64,000 bases of DNA from Campylorhamphus procurvoides (GCA_013396655.1 WBMV01003160.1:1-64000); one strand, 5' to 3'. Positions 37,491 through 50,100 are shown, numbered from the stretch's first letter. Notes: generated from the letters alone by a model not told the origin. Numbers and translations are program-made.

Positions 37491-40400
37491 TAAGAATTAA
37501 AATGAGCAAGAAAGGCCCTAAATGTCAGGTCAGTAAGGAGACAACAAAGTGTAAGTTGAATTACTTTTGGAATTTTTTTAGGAGGCTTTTTTTTTAGTTG
37601 TTTTTGGTTTTGTTTTTTTTTTTTTTTGTTTAGTTGGCAGGTTTTTTTGTTGTTTGGTTTTTTTTTTTTTTGTTTGTTTGGTTGGTTGTTTTCTTGGCAG
37701 GAAAGGCAATCAATGTTTTGAACTAAAGTCAGCTTCAGGACATTACGTATTTAGGGAAATTGGAAAATTTAAAATATTTCTTTTTAACACTTTTCATTGA
37801 AAATATTTTGCTTTACAGATGTTAAACTTATAGCAGTTATTTGGACCATTCAAGCTTAAGCAATGTTTTGGTTTCACCATGAAACAAAACCTTTTTTCTA
37901 CTTTTCTAGAACTGATCACAGAGCAAAAGCAATCACAGCAACTGTTGCAACTGTATTGTAGGAGTTCAAAATGGTTCTGTGTACTTTGGTTTATATAAAG
38001 GCATGATCAAATCAGGTGTCATGGGAGGGAGCTAGAATCCATTTTGTGCCACTTGGATATGAACAGCTGCTATTCCAGTTTTACTTATGAGGACAGTCCT
38101 TTGTTATCTAACGCTTGGTCTGCACTTCCATTTTTATGGACTTATAGGAGACAAGCCAGGAGAGGAGTAGTCTTTAAGTCTCAAGGCTAGAATCTGCAAA
38201 ACTCAGATTAATTATTAGCTCTGAGCTGAAGCTATGCCTTTGCTAACAGAAAAGCACAGCATAAGTCACTGAGGTGAAGGTTTATTAATTCTTCCCTGCC
38301 TTCACTGGGTTTACATGGGAAAGATAACAGTCTCTAAAGTTAGAGCTTTGTGAGATAAGAATAAATGATATCTTATGGACTGATACCTTGGTACATGTTA
38401 CAAATTACTGTTTAAGCGTCAGCTAGGTACCAGTCACCCATTAACCTGCTGCTGGTTACACAGGCTCCAGACTGATAGCTGACAAGATTCTGATGTTTAG
38501 AGGGGAAAAAAAAGAAAGTGGAAGGCTACCAGTTTTTTCTAGTTCTGAAGAACCACATGGACACAAAACAAATCTTACAGCTATGCTAATAAAAGCTGAA
38601 ACTTGCCTGTAATACAGACTTCAAGTATATTTTGCTGGCGGTTATGAAGAATCATAATCACTAATTAACCTAACTATGCAGATAAAAACTGTTTTGTCAA
38701 CATGGGGAGTTTCACTGAGGAGTGGGGAAAACTTAGGGTGGGTCATAACATGCAACTCTCAAAAAAGTTTTTGCTGGTGTGGGATAAAGTTCTACTTGTC
38801 TCTACTGGCAAAGTGCTTGTAGTATAGACATCTGATAAATCATGCATGAAAGAAAATGATAAGAGGGAATGTTGTGTGCACACACTACAGAGCTGTGCAT
38901 GTTGCAGTGCAGAGCTCTTGTTGTGTTTCAAGTTAATATTTATATCTTTTTTATGAGCAACAAACAGAAAGAGTTTATGGGGAGGGGATGAAAAGATTAT
39001 TGACTTAGCTTTCACTTAGAGGTAATTCACAGTATTACAAAATTATTTATTTGGAATATTTATGATATTTTTCATGGACAGGGAAATATCTTTCTGAAAC
39101 AGCTAGGTACCTTTGTAAACTGACTGGGAACCGTGAGAATTATGTAAGCTTTGCAGTTGTTAACACTGAAATTTTACACTGTGTAATAGTTTCAAAGAAA
39201 GAAAATAATTTAGCTGAGGGTAGGATTAGATCAGAACTATGCATACTTTTTCATCCACGTAAATTTTTCTCAGTATATTTACAGAGTTTTGAAGTAGATG
39301 TGATAGGCAATGAACCAAAAGGAAAGGATGCAGTTGCTAGTTGTTAGGTTGTGAGAAGGTAGGCTGGAATAATTTATGGGCTGAGAGGGTGAGAGAAGAT
39401 GTAATTTACATCACTTTATTCTCCTTTAAATTTATTTACACATTAAATCTGAGCTTGGACCAAGGACTAATTTGTTAGGTCAAATCTGTTCTGCAGCCTT
39501 CTATCCCAACGCTACCATCAATAATTTTGTTTGTGTTGTTTCTTTTCTGATTTGAGCCTTTGTAGACTGTTATGGTGTAAACTCTCTTGCCTCTTATGTT
39601 ATTCAAGTTCTTAATATGGCCTAGTTATATAGAAGAAATGTGAGAACATTATGTTACTTACTGCAGAGAGCAATGATGTGCTTATTTATATCAATGCTTG
39701 GGAAGAAAATATTTAGTAAATACTTTACAGTAGGATATCTCAGTAACCCCAAATTATACACAGCAAAGTTTATGGGTGAACTTGTAAAAAAAATGGAGGG
39801 GGAGGTAGGGGGCGGGAGATAGCTAGATGTCAATTTATAATCAGCCATATAGTATTTCAGTATATCTAAGGAGAGGGTATATGTTAACATTTAACTCTTA
39901 TTCTGTAACTTCTCTGATTACAGAGATATTTATATACTGGCACAATCTGCTTTCTATGTCTAGAAATGGGTTAGTGATGAGTGATCTGTTTGAAAAAGAT
40001 CAGAAGTTTTTCTAATTGTTTTATCCCAAACAGCTGATCAGAAATGCTGTGGAATTTGGTTTCTTTTGAGAAGTGCTGATCCCACTGCATTATAGGAAGC
40101 ATTTATTAGAGGAACCACTTTCCTCTCTGTGATGTGTATGTTTGAAGCTTTATGGATTGAGTTACTAGGGAATGGCAAATTGACTAAGGGGAAGTGAAAA
40201 ATTTGTGGGATTGATGTGCTGTGGATAATTGCAGTTTTCTCATTGTCTAGATACTTGATCACAAACATGAAAGAATCACAAGGTTTCATTTCCCATCAAT
40301 TGGTACCTTTTAGGAAGCAATGGATAAGTTTGAACCCTTGAAAATAGATGTAGTTTGAACTCTGATCCCATGCCTTGTAAAATAAATTTCAGTTTTTACA

Positions 40401-42444
40401 TTCAATGGACCTTGGATTAGGCTTTGAGGTACTGAAGGTTTGAGAATTGTGAGATAAGCTGTTTAAAAAAAAAGTCTTCATGAAGCTGTAATTCACTTTC
40501 TTGGCTTCCAAGTTCTGCTTCTGTCATGGAAATGTGTGTTGATATATCCTCAGCTGCACAGTCTCTTTTCGTGGTTGCAGGGACATTTACAAGGGGACAC
40601 AAGAGGTTGCCTTACATTGTTGTCACAGTGTTTTGGGATAGTGACAGCTCAAATTTTATTATTTTGGGCTTCCTGCTATTTATTACTATTGATTACTATG
40701 GATGGTCTGTACTAGGGGTTGTTCATTATGGAATGTGTCAAGACTCAAATGAACTAAGGAAGTAACTTTATCTGTCACTTTATTCACTTTATTTGAAAAA
40801 TAATAAACATATCTCTTTAAAAATTGTTTATATTACTTAACCCACCTCAAAAGAGAAAGATATTAACCTAATGCTGTTGCAAGAAAAATAAAAATTACTA
40901 ATGTCTCATCTCTAATAAGCTTCAGACTTTTGACTTGCATATTCAAACCTATTTCTATGTCATACCAAACACATGCATTTGAAATAACATGCCTGTTGTT
41001 TATTTCCGCGATGGTTATTTCTGAAAAATGGTACTGTATGCATTGCTTACACTGAATACGTGTTAAAAATATATTAAAAAAAAAAAAAGAGCAAGCAGGC
41101 TCTTACGAATAATGAAGATGAACACTGTTGGCTGGCCATTTCCCTTTTCAGTATGTGTTACTTCAGCAGAGTCTGAGGGAAGAGATTGTGGGAAATTCCA
41201 GCCTGAGCTGTGTTTGGTCCTGATGCAGAGCACACATCAGCCACTGCCCTCTGGATGATCTCACACCTTCCCAGGGCCCCTTCACTGGCTCTAAGGCAGG
41301 AGGCTGTCCTGGGAGGCCTTCAGCTTCCCATCACCAGCTCTGCTCCCCTCACATCCCTGGAATAAGGTGATATTCTTCTGGCTACTCCTCTCTGATAACT
41401 TTACCAGAAGTACCTGAAATTTCTGAGCAAACAGTGCTACTTATTTTAACAGAGTTCTATAAATATTTTATTAAATCTGGGTTCTCAATTATGTTGTGAA
41501 CCTGAAAAGAAAGTTTCTACAGAACTAAGTTTATTAGAAGCAAGAGCTATACCTCTCTACACTGAAAGCATACAAAGCAGAACATTTTTCCCCCTGCTGT
41601 AATTTTTGAATAATAAAGAAATATATATAGGTTTTTCTTTCATTTTGATTTTGCTGTATTTGGAGAGGTTTTGATTCCCATTGATCAGTTTTAATACTGA
41701 CTTAATATTCATCATTTTTTCTATGCCGGTTTCACTTAAGTCTGCCAGACCCTGTCAAATTAGGGAACAGAAATTTTAGGGAAGGGCAGTTTAAGGAATG
41801 GCAGAAGAACTCTTGTGTACTTAAACTCTGCGTAGGTCTGAGAAAGCAGCTTATGACATCTGCATGAAACCATTTGTGAGGAAAATCTTTAGTCACCCGG
41901 AGGACTTATCCTATCTACCTCCAGGTATTAAAGAACAAATGCGGATTTTAGTTTCTTAACATCATATTAGAGATGAGCTCTCCCAAGGGGTCAGTCAGCT
42001 TGCTGAGGACCTAAATTGCCTTTTAGTAGTTACTGACTACCCTCACAGAGGTTGACTAGGCTCCTGTTTAAGTTCATGAGGTTGTATAGGGATGAATTTT
42101 GGTTTACATGTTCTACTAATTTGTAAATCAGGAACGTAGTCATCCTGTCAGAGCTGGATGCCACTGTGCTAAGGCTATCTCAGAGCACATGTCTGGCTTA
42201 TCCTTATACAGGCATCTCCTGACAGGTTTGGCTGGTTTTGACACATGTATGTTACACATAACATAGCACCTTGATCCAAGCTGTGGATCCAGAAGTATTT
42301 GATGTTGTCTGTCATTAGGAACCCAAAGCAAAAGGAAGACAGACCAGATTTGAAATAGTTTCTTCTCAGCATTACTCACTGCTTCCTATCCTGCTCAACA
42401 AGGTGGTTATTGTTAATTACCCTTTAATGCTCCAAAATTTTGAA
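37491..42444. other. Unique stretch, no gene seen
   Basis: No coding gene recognised. It includes the G/T tract at 37587-37692, a 13-A run at 41076-41088, and a GC-richer pocket at about 41160-41360 with no family I know. Confidence 0.5.
37587..37692. repeat. G/T-only low-complexity tract, about 106 bp
   Basis: Long T-runs with GTTTGTTTGGTTGG blocks; interrupted by GGCAGG and AG. Confidence 0.88.
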
Positions 42445-43914
42445 GCTTACAGAAGGCAGAAGCAAGGACGAGTAGCTTGACAGGAATACAGAGAGATTAT
42501 CCAAATAGCCAGGGATCAAGTTAGAAAAGCTGAAGCCCTGATAGAATTAAATCTGCCCTAGGCATTCAAGGGCAACAAGAAAAGCTTCTATAAGAATCCT
42601 GTAGATAAAAGGAAAACTAGGGAAAATATGGACCCTTTCCAGAAGAAAATAGGAGACCTGGTTACCCAGGATAGGGCGAAGGCAAAAATTCAACATTTTT
42701 GCTTCAGTCTTCACCAGCAACTGTTCCTGCCACATCACCCACATTGTAGAAGGCAAAGGCAAGGATTGGGACAATGAAAAACTATCCACTGTAGGAGAGG
42801 GTCAGGTCTGAGACCATCCAAGGAGCCTGGAGGTGCACAAGTCCTTGGGACCTGATAGGAGGTGTCTGAGGGTCCTGAGAGAACTAGCAAGAGGAAGTGG
42901 CTAAGCCACTAACCAGCGTTATTTGAGAAATCCTATCAGTCTGGTGGAATTCCTACTCACTGGAGAGGGACCTAAGGAATGACAGCCAGTTAGTCTCACT
43001 TCAGTGCCTGGCCAGATCATGGAGCAGATCATTCTGGAAACTATTCTAATATATGTAGAAAATAAAGAGGTGATTGGTGACAACCAATATGGCTTCACTA
43101 GGGACCTTAACAGTCTTGACAGGTGGGCCTGGGCAAACCTCATGAAAGTCTACAAGGCCAAGTGAAAGGTGCTGCACCTGGATCAGGGCAACTTCCAGGC
43201 ACAAATACTGTCTAGACAAAGAAAGGAATGAGAACAGCCATGAGGATAAGGACTTGGGAATGCTGGTGAATGAGAAGCTCAACATGACCTGACAATGTGT
43301 GCTTGCAGCCCAGAAAGCCAACTGCATCCTAGGCTGCAATCAAAGCAGCATGGCCAGCAGGTCAGGGGAGGCGATTCTGCCCCTCTACTCTGCTCTCCTG
43401 AGACCACACCTGCATCCAGCTCTGGGGCTTCAAACATAAGAAGGGTTTGGATCTGTTGAAACGAGTCCACTGGAGGGCCACAAAGGTGATCAGATGGCTG
43501 GAGAATCTCTCTTATGAAGGCAGACCAGAAAGTTGGTGTTATTCAGCCTGGGGCATCTCATTGCAGCCTTTCAGCACCTCAAGGGGGCATACAAGAAAGC
43601 TGGACAGGGTCTTTTTACAAGGGCATGTAGTGACAGGTCAAGAGGGAATGGCTTCACACTGAAAGAGAGTAGGCTTAGTTTAGATATTAGGAAGAAAATT
43701 CTTTACTGTGGGTGTGGTGAGGCACTGCAATGGGTTGTGCAGGGAAGTTGTGGATTCTGCATCCTTGGAAGTGTTCAAGGCCAGGCTGGATGGGGCTTTG
43801 AGGTCCAGTGGAAGGTGTCTCTGTCCATGACAGGGATCACAAAATCAGAGAAGACTCTGAGTTGGAAGGGACTCACAAGGATCATTGAGTCCAACTGTTA
43901 AGTTGGTCAGTACG

Positions 43915-43925
43915 GGGATTGAACC
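43915..43925 (-). promoter_or_regulatory. Pol III B box of the SINE
   Basis: GGTTCAATCCC matches GGTTCGANTCC except A for G at the CpG, a typical methylation-decay change. Confidence 0.85.
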
Positions 43926-43963
43926 CATGACATTGGCATTATTAGCACTAATAACTACTCTAA

Positions 43964-43975
43964 CCAACTGAGCTA
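43964..43975 (-). promoter_or_regulatory. Pol III A box of the SINE
   Basis: TAGCTCAGTTGG matches the tRNA A-box pattern TRGCNNAGTNGG at every fixed position. Confidence 0.88.
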
Positions 43976-44426
43976 ACTAAATGATCTTTAAGGTTCCTTC
44001 AAACCCAAACAATCTTATGATTTTAAGGAAGATACATAAACGTGTTCTACTGTTTGCAGATACCTAAATAAGTGTTTAATTCACACAGTTTGGAAATAGA
44101 AAGTCTAGAATATCCCCATTATGTTCTTCAGTCTGAGCTGAAGTCACCTTGCAATATCAGAGAAAGGTTGTAAAAGAGTATGGCTTTAAAAACCATCTTT
44201 TATATATCCATTGTATCATATTTTCTCTCTTGATACACAACAGATTTTTAGCAAAGTATAGGACTCATGCCTCAGGGACATCTGGACTGCATTTTTTGTT
44301 TAGACAGTGGAAACGTGAAATAGCTGCTATAAAAGTCTACAAAGTTTATTTCTGATAATACCTTGAAGAAGTAAATGATTTATTTTCAGATCTGTATAAA
44401 TGCTCCCAATAAAAGCCCTCTCCTCC

Positions 44427-44482
44427 TCCCCCCAAAAACCCAATACAAACCAACTAGAAAAAAACTTTCAAAAACAAACCCC
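44427..44482. repeat. C/A-rich low-complexity tract
   Basis: CCCCCCAAAAACCC then ACAAACC and AAAAACAAACCCC. Confidence 0.78.
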
Positions 44483-46411
44483 TAAAGATTGGTTTTGAAA
44501 ATTGTCCTTGGTTTAGAGCAGGTAGGGTAGGTTTTGTCTATTCTGAAGACAAAATCTTATCTTTTTTGTTATACTTACACACAGTTTTTTCGACTTATTT
44601 AACTAAAGAGAAATTATTAGAAGGCAAATAGAGGATTCATTCAGTTCAGAAAGCTTATCTATGCCTTACTGAACTATGAATTTAGTGAGCTATACTGAAA
44701 CATACAATACTATATAGGCCCTTATTGTAAGTTGGACATAAATATTACCTATAAATACTGGCTCCTGAATAATATACCTTCTTAAAGAGGTTCAAAGACA
44801 TAGTGTATTTTAAACTGCAGTAATAGCAATGTTGCTTGAGCTACAAACATCTGTTCAGAACATTTCTTTAGTCAGCACTACTTCTTTTACAAGCAGAAAT
44901 CTGCCAAACTATAACCATCACATCAGTTAAGACTTTTTCACACCTCTGTGAGTTCTTAGTTTATACAAGCTCTCAAAAATCAACAGACTTTAAATAAAAG
45001 TCCAGCATCATTTTGTGTAAAGAAACATTTCCAAAATTCACTCACTGACAGGTAAAAAGAAAATAATGTCCATGGCTAAGAATGTGTCTTTTAATTGTGT
45101 GTATAAATAAAAAATTCCTTCAATCTCTTCATGACTAAGGTTTCATCTCTATTAAGAAAGTATTATCATGGGTAATACTATCAGAACACTGCTGGTAGAA
45201 GAGATCAAAAATTAGATATCAGCAGATAAAAGTTCTTCTCAAGACATCCCTGGCAAAAATTTTACAAAACTATGGAATTTAAACCTTTAGAGTGAACACA
45301 TAAGACTAGCCACTGTCTTGCTTCAGTTTCTCTGGCAGAACTAAAGGATAATTTTGGAGGTCCCTGCAACAGAATTTCTGTAGAGACAGAGATTCATATG
45401 AGTTATGACATGAGCTCATTTGCAACAGGAATCAGATGAATAATAGGGATCTTATTTGTGTTCAGTGACATTCACATTTCCTCCTATAGTACTGTGTCTT
45501 TCTCAGAAATGAGAGGTGGATTCATAGGGTTGAGGATACATATTAAGCAGCATTAAAATATACAGATGTATATCTACTATATTTACATTGATAATTCCTT
45601 CTTTTGTGTCATTCTGAGGAACTATCACCATAATATCTGAACGCATATCATGGATGCTTTTTCCTTCTTCATATGACCTGAATATATTTCCTATATATGT
45701 TTTGCTTTATTTGGGTAATGGAGTTCAAAAAAAGTTTTGGGTGGTTTTTATCTTTAAATTTCAGATGAATGTTCTCAGCAGAGGTGTGTTTTTCCCTTCC
45801 TAGTGTGTTTGGAAGCTTTGGCTAGTTCAACTAAAGTTTAAATGAGAAACTAAACTACTCCACCCCCCCCAATATGATGCTCATCTGTGATTTTAAAATT
45901 ATTATTTTTATTTTTATGAAGGTAACAAGGGCCATATTTCATCCTTTTGAGGATAGTTATCATCTTTTTATATCATAAAAGAGCTTTCTAAATTTATATT
46001 CTGACATCATATACAGCAAAGCCAATTTTAGCCAAAGATTTGCTGAACCCTGCTATTCACTTGGAAAGACCTGAGACTCATTTCACTATAGAGTTTGTGC
46101 AATCAAGACCGGATTATGCCACTCCTCAAAACAATTCATTTTTTTATGCCAGTGCAAATGGAAGCTTGATTAGCTTAAATAAGATTGTTTGCTCTTACAT
46201 GCCAACAGACGAGTACCTAGGAAAGACAATGGTAAGGGTCAATGAAGAGAGTTACTGTTCAGTCAGACTACATGAGATCAAGACAGGTGCCACAGACATT
46301 CTAAAACACCAAATATAGATGACCCCTATTTTCCAAATAGTCGATCGTTGTTTCCTTTGAAGATTCACAGAAGAACATATGTGATATAAGGTTATTTATA
46401 ATTACTGCTTC

Positions 46412-46446
46412 TTTCTTTTTTGTGTGTGTGTTTTTTTCTTTTTTTG
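46412..46446. repeat. G/T-rich tract with (TG)n core
   Basis: T-runs on both sides of TGTGTGTGTG. Confidence 0.8.
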
Positions 46447-46947
46447 TCTTCAAGCTGTTTTATTAGATCTCAGATCTCAAAAATGGAGCTATATCCTATC
46501 CTAAAATTCTTATCACTAAAAATAACATATTGAAAACAAATAGGTTTTTTGTTTATAGTTGAAAATATTTGGATCAGTAACACAATGAGAAGACATTTTT
46601 GGTTTTGATCCATGCATATTAATCAAATAATAGTTCATACCCATATCTTTATTTGAAAAGCAACATTAAAACCCACTATAAGGAGTTTTATTTTTTAAAA
46701 AAAATTATTTAGGGATATGATTTCACCAAGGTGAAGAAATGAAAGTTTTTACAGAGGCAAACAGGACAAGTATCTAATTTATTTTCTGAAAAACATGTAT
46801 CTAGAAAACCTCTATCCAGCTTGCTGAAGAAACCTTAACTTTCACATAAACACAAGTTATTACATTGAAACATGCATAATTTTTGTATTGTTAATGTTGA
46901 TTGTTATAGGCAAAAGACCATAATCTTGAAAATTTGGAATATTAAAC

Positions 46948-46953
46948 TTTATT
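46948..46953 (-). terminator. Poly(A) signal of the LTR
   Basis: AATAAA on the minus strand, about 100 nt after the TATA box and close to the LTR 3' edge. Confidence 0.6.
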
Positions 46954-47055
46954 AAAGGCAAATTAAAGGAATTTAATTTAATTAAATTCACCCGCTGGGT
47001 GACCAGGGAGTCTCCTGCTCCGTACGGACCATGCCCTTAATGGGTCCCCAGTTCA

Positions 47056-47063
47056 CTTTTATA
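47056..47063 (-). promoter_or_regulatory. TATA box of the LTR
   Basis: TATAAAAG on the minus strand, downstream of two CCAAT-type motifs. Confidence 0.65.
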
Positions 47064-47082
47064 CCCTCTGTTCTCTTTCAGC

Positions 47083-47156
47083 TTCTCCAATCAAAATCCA
47101 CTCCACTCCCGCTCTCATTTGAATCTTCCAATTAAAGTCCACTTCATTCCCGCTCT
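47083..47156 (-). repeat. Duplicated 33-bp U3 block with CCAAT box
   Basis: Copies at 47083-47115 and 47124-47156 match at 27 of 33 positions, with start-to-start spacing of 41 bp. Each carries CCAAT on the plus strand (ATTGG on the LTR strand) and ends CCCGCTCT. Direct repeats in U3 are a common layout for retroviral enhancers. Confidence 0.82.
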
Positions 47157-50100
47157 GGGCTCTGCCCTGTTGCTAGAGGTTGTTAGGTGGTTCAAAGATG
47201 AAAGCAGCGAGTCTTCTCTTTATCAGTACAGTCCAAAATTTACAACCAGCATAACATACATAACATTGTGGTTTAACATTTAGCAGCTCAAACATGACAT
47301 TTAACAATTCAAGAAAACCTTCACAAGCATAACACTTGGCAACTTCAGGAAAAATTTCACAAGTTTTAATTTGATTAGCAAATTATATGTTTTTGCCTTT
47401 ATTACCCATTACACTGATAATGGAAACTCATTTTAAACAGGGTATCTAAGAAGTTAATGGCACGTAATTTCATTTGTTCTTCTATTTGTTTCAGAACTAC
47501 TTGCTCAATTTTATACTTGCCAATTATCAGCTTAGTTTTCAAATGTTATCTTTAATCAGAGGTAGAAGTTCCAATATTACTATCATAATTGATCATTTCA
47601 TACATTGATCCAGAACACAAAGGGATTGTCTGGTGGAAAATATGAACTAAAGGAGGTCACTGTTCACAACAATTGGGGAGGGAGACAAAAACAAAGAAAC
47701 CTAAAACCCAACCCAGCCCTTGATCTTATGGTGTTCAAATAAAAAAAAATCTTCAAAGCATACGCTTCCAGATTTTGGCAAGTTTTGGTTTTTCCTTTTT
47801 ATTAAGAGCTGAAGTCCTATTCAGAACACTTGGCTGAATTGAGATTAGATCAACTTTCAGACACTTTTCCACTTGTGAATGATTTATTTTATCCAAATAA
47901 GTGCTTATATTTTCAAGTAATATTTAATTGGAATGTTTCACAGATGGTATTAATCTCTTATAAAAAGAGCTCTCATCAGTTGAAAGGCTTTTTCTCACTA
48001 CAATAGAAGTTATTCTTATTACACAGGAAATACACATTTTTTCTGTATTTTGCCTATGAACCAAACTATTCATTTTTCTCTCCTGCAAGCCTTATTTTCA
48101 TAGCAGAGTAAATTTCCCATTTTTAGTACTGACAGTGAAATATTTTTCCTGGAACCAAAATGATTGCTTCTTTGATAATAGAGCAACTTTATGTAATAAA
48201 GAGCACCACTAAGATACTGCAAGTCAGTTCTAAAGTTTCTAAAATATTTTCCCTCTCATTTTTTCCATCCTTTATTTCTATAGCATCTCATAAATAGTCA
48301 AGTGACATTAATACTATATCTTAATAGCTGAAGAAAAATTAAAAATTGTAAAACCATTTTCAAAACACTCTAAATACTTTCAATAGATTTTTATAAAACA
48401 GGTACATAATACCTTATGCTTTACTTGTTTGATGAAAATACTTCTGTAATTCATCTCCTAAATGTCCTCAAACATACTGCTTATTCAGTACTATAGAATC
48501 ACAGTAGTAGTGTGTGATACTATGTAGTCCCTTATTGCAAGTCTGTCTAGAGTAAGTATATAAGTACATATTTGCTTAGTTAAATAAAAATCCAGTGGAG
48601 TGTATTTTATGATCTTGCTGTTACTCACTATTCTTCACACAGAGACAGCATGAAAAACACATCTTCAGAAAATTTGTAGATTCTTAATTCAGTTAAACAA
48701 AATGAGACATTTCCTAGTTTTTTCCTCTTCACTGTAGCTCAAGTTCACAAAGTTGACATTACTTCTCTGTGTGTGAGATCTCACTGAAAAGAAAAGCTGC
48801 AACTGAGTGCAGATCCAGAATAACAAATTTTATTTTTTATAGTCCTTGATATAATGACTACATGTGAAGTTTTTATTATTTAAATAGTGCCGTGGCCATT
48901 TCTTCATCAGCAATTGATAAATATAAGATAGTAATTAAAGTAAAATTTTCATTTTTTAGGTATTCATCCTTGAATGATGCCAACTGAATTCTTGTTGTGT
49001 AGAGTTATAATCAATCACTGGTGTGACTTTCCTGTTCATGATGTGCTAAAGAAAGTGGTTGGTATTCCAGGATGATTACCAACTCTGAGAAAGCTGGTTT
49101 GCCATTATGTAAAATTATTAATGGAAACCACAGGCGTAGATATACCTATTTTGTTGAACTTCAAATGAATGAGCAGTACAATTTCTGAAATATATGGAAT
49201 AAATTGCAAAGACCAGCATGATTATAAATAAAATTATTCATATATATGCAGTATTTACATATCTTTCATATTTTGAAGTTTCCTGTCATATTTTCTTTTT
49301 GGATTGATACCCAAAGGAGATATTCCTAGGGTTAAAATGTAAGAAAAATATTAGGAAAGTCAGTGCACTTAGTTGTAGGCAAACCGTATTATAATGAAGA
49401 GTTCTCCTGACAAAATAATTGCTTTTATTCAGGATTCTCTTAGTCTTGAATATGATTCTGCTTGTCCCAGAAAGGAAATGCCTTTAAATTTGTCTTAATT
49501 CAGGCTGGTCTTTTCTAAGACCACTGTGAAGTCAGTGCAGGTCTCAACCCATTCATTGGAAAGTCACTGGATTTTTTAAAATACCAAACATGCAGCAAGA
49601 CTGTCTGAACCGTAGGTGTTCTGTGATGAACATCTCAATAGCTTTCACTGAGGCTTTCCAGCATTGGAAAGAGTTCAAAATTTGTGTTAGATTCAACACA
49701 AAAATGATCCCTCCATTCAAACTCATCTGAATTTTGTAACAATTGTGTTTTGAAATAATGTGCAAGTATCTTAATTTTAATTGTTTTTCTTCTTTTTTGA
49801 AACCAAAAATGGCAAAGAACCAAATGGGGAGTTAAAGTCAGAACTCATAAATACTGAGCAGTGCTTAAAGTAATTAAGGAATGGAATCACTTGTGCTCTC
49901 TCGAAACTTCAGGGTTTTATCTATATATGTTTTATCCATATCTGAATATTTTTTAACAACTCCAAGTTCAATTAAACTAAAAACAGCAGATCTGTCTTTA
50001 TGTAGGTAGTTTGCATTAGCAGTCTAATTAATAAAAGCCAAGCAATGAATCAGAAAATTGTGGTACAGCAAAGGAATAATATGTGAATTTGACTAACCAA

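Larger units (their letters stand above)
43838..43977 (-). mobile_element. tRNA-Ile/CR1-tail SINE (TguSINE1-like)
   Basis: On the minus strand, 43977 to 43904 is a tRNA-Ile-derived head (74 nt). A perfect A box TAGCTCAGTTGG lies at 43975-43964, GTGCTAATAATGCC with an AAT anticodon follows, and a B box GGTTCAATCCC lies at 43925-43915. The first five tRNA bases are missing, and the stretch between A and B boxes is 5 nt longer than usual. After an 8-nt linker comes a 58-bp tail (43895-43838) with TCCCTTCCAACTCAG and a decayed ATTTTGTG end, like a CR1 3' end. This head-plus-CR1-tail layout is that of passerine SINEs such as TguSINE1, transcribed by Pol III and mobilised by CR1 (family knowledge). 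It interrupts a plus-strand CR1; host bases about GGTTGGAA appear lost at the junction and no target duplication is evident. It is a retroposed copy and not a working tRNA gene. Confidence 0.9.
42445..44030 (+). mobile_element. CR1 LINE, internally deleted, interrupted by a SINE
   Basis: Plus-strand CR1. It starts in the linker before RT: EYRDIIQIARDQVRKAEALI near 42485-42540, LNL..AFKGNKKSFYK, then KRKTREN and GDLVTQDRAKAK. The RT entry block PVSLTSVPGQIMEQIILET lies near 42985-43045, and QYGFTRD near 43085-43100. The sequence then jumps to LDRWAWANLMK (about 43115), so the RT catalytic motifs A to C, about 450 bp by comparison with the copy at 3905, are deleted. The C-terminal block follows: ALQAQKAN-like AAQKANCILGC, HLHPALGLQT-like, LLKRVHWRATKVIRWLENLS, GLFTRACSDRSRGNGF. 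The 3' end has [13 protein letters not shown] FKARLDGAL, then a SINE (43838-43977), then the CR1 tail GATCTTTAAGGTTCCTTC to about 44030. Multiple stops and shifts make it dead. The 5' edge is approximate. Confidence 0.93.
44031..46926. other. Unique stretch, no gene seen
   Basis: AT-rich. It includes the C/A tract at 44427-44482 and a T-rich run with (TG)n at 46412-46446. A 92-codon open frame at 46040-46318 has no recognisable motif and no flanking splice pattern I trust. Confidence 0.5.
46927..47361 (-). mobile_element. Probable solo LTR (ERV-type), passerine-like
   Basis: On the minus strand the segment starts TGTGAAATTT and ends AAATTTTCA, giving TG...CA termini with an imperfect terminal inverted repeat. 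A TATAAAAG box (47063-47056) is followed about 100 nt downstream by AATAAA (46953-46948), the spacing expected for an R region in an LTR. Upstream of the TATA box are two direct 33-bp repeats (47083-47115 and 47124-47156), each with an ATTGG (CCAAT) box. The region is GC-richer than its flanks. No gag or pol sequence is adjacent, so a solo LTR is likely. Flanking 5-mers AATCT and AGTTT do not match. An alternative pair of boundaries, 46935-47380, would leave AATT on both sides, so the edges are uncertain. I cannot name the family. Confidence 0.68.

Noticed and set aside
43904..43977. A functional tRNA-Ile gene
   Set aside because: It is fused to a CR1-like tail, lacks the first five bases, carries an insertion before the anticodon stem and sits inside a CR1; it is the head of a SINE.
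46040..46318. 92-codon open frame as a possible exon
   Set aside because: No recognisable motif, no convincing splice sites at its ends and no family resemblance.
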